Of a stretch of 9,321 nucleotides of DNA, positions 9,296-9,321 are shown in pieces. The DNA comes from Cyanobacteria bacterium HKST-UBA02. GTDB lineage: Bacteria; Cyanobacteriota; Vampirovibrionia; Obscuribacterales; Obscuribacteraceae. The stretch spans positions 1-9,321 of the forward strand of contig JAGQHH010000183.1 of NCBI GenBank assembly GCA_020431945.1, given 5' to 3'. The notes beneath the pieces were generated by a model. It was not told the origin of the DNA, searched no databases, and saw nothing but the letters and a program-made list of their open reading frames with translations. Numbering within the stretch: the stretch's first letter is position 1; the number at the start of each line of letters is the position of its first letter. A program made the translations under genes and the position numbers.

Positions 9296-9321
9296 TGGCG
9301 CATCCCCCAGGATTCGAACCC
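9296..9321 (-). tRNA. partial tRNA cut by the right edge, identity unknown
   Basis: The 3' end of a tRNA on the minus strand: T loop TTCGAAT, T-stem 3' strand CCTGG, acceptor 3' strand GGGATGC, G73 and encoded CCA (9298-9296). The anticodon is outside the window. Confidence 0.85.

Larger units (their letters stand above)
6926..9321 (-). other. tRNA gene array, at least 26 genes on one strand
   Basis: From 6926 to the right edge virtually everything is tRNA genes on the minus strand: 24 assignable, one 57-nt tRNA-like gene and one cut by the edge. Nineteen amino acids are covered (Trp not seen). Nine junctions have a single nucleotide between the encoded CCA of one tRNA and the 5' end of the next, usually T. 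Larger spacers are 8241-8278, 8585-8604, 8756-8882, 8961-8994, 9072-9191, 9268-9295 and 7853-8006, most with inverted repeats. No protein gene, rRNA or mobility gene is inside. The array promoter is presumably beyond the right edge. Short open frames on either strand here are artefacts of tRNA sequence. Long arrays of this kind are known from cyanobacterial plasmids and chromosomes, other bacteria and large phages. Confidence 0.95.

Noticed and set aside
6926..9321. CRISPR-like array: GATTCGAACC-type motif recurring every 70-80 bp
   Set aside because: The repeated motif is the T loop and stem of each tRNA gene; the flanking sequences fold into cloverleaves with different anticodons.

Overview
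The window falls into two parts. The left three quarters (1-6904) is ordinary protein-coding chromosome, and the right quarter (6926 to the edge) is a dense array of tRNA genes. The sequence is bacterial and moderately GC-rich. The genes use Shine-Dalgarno sites, and three appear to start with TTG. I see no phage, transposase, integrase or plasmid gene. A Hanks-type kinase with an N-terminal zinc-ribbon-like CxxC...CPHDG segment, TPR proteins with a secreted TonB-C-like domain, and an MddA-like methyltransferase together recall non-photosynthetic relatives of cyanobacteria (Vampirovibrionia/Melainabacteria, e.g. Obscuribacterales). That placement is an inference at low to moderate confidence.

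Layout: a partial unknown gene leaves the left edge on the minus strand (285 to 1). It is divergent from a two-gene plus-strand unit, a beta-propeller-like lipoprotein (432-1847) and a two-helix membrane TPR protein (1908-3005). That unit runs tail to tail, with an 11-bp overlap, into a minus-strand secreted TPR/TonB-C-like protein (4383-2995). Next come a small four-helix membrane protein (4479-4961), a canonical single tRNA-Ser(GCU) on the minus strand (5051-4963), an MddA-like membrane methyltransferase (5073-5813) and, 20 bp later, a serine/threonine kinase (5834-6904).

From 6926 to the right edge there is a one-directional (minus-strand) array. It has 24 tRNA genes that can be assigned, one 57-nt tRNA-like gene without room for a D arm, and one tRNA cut by the edge. 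In transcription order: [cut], Met(CAU), Asp(GUC), Pro(UGG), Ala(UGC), Leu(UAA), Leu(CAG), Phe(GAA), Val(UAC), Ile(GAU), Gly(GCC), Cys(GCA), Tyr(GUA), Arg(ACG), Lys(CUU), Lys(UUU), Ile(UAU), Arg(UCU), Thr(UGU), Ser(CGA), Asn(GUU), Gln(CUG), Glu(UUC), Gly(CCC)-like, His(GUG). Nineteen of twenty amino acids are represented in the window (no Trp anticodon seen). Many genes are one nucleotide apart.

Many array tRNAs depart from standard tRNA rules. There is an Ile(UAU) with a long variable arm, two Leu tRNAs with short variable loops, and a paired G18-to-A and U55-to-G change shared by Cys and Ile(GAU). Ala and Ile(GAU) have C33, His lacks an encoded G-1 and has A73, the discriminator base is U73 in Arg and Ser, and acceptor and T-stem pairs are mismatched. 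CCA is encoded in some genes and absent in others. The solitary Ser(GCU) looks normal. The closest known parallel is the accessory tRNA operon of some cyanobacteria (e.g. Anabaena PCC 7120). I judge this array an accessory, possibly stress-related or partly decaying tRNA set, and it is the most interesting part of the window.
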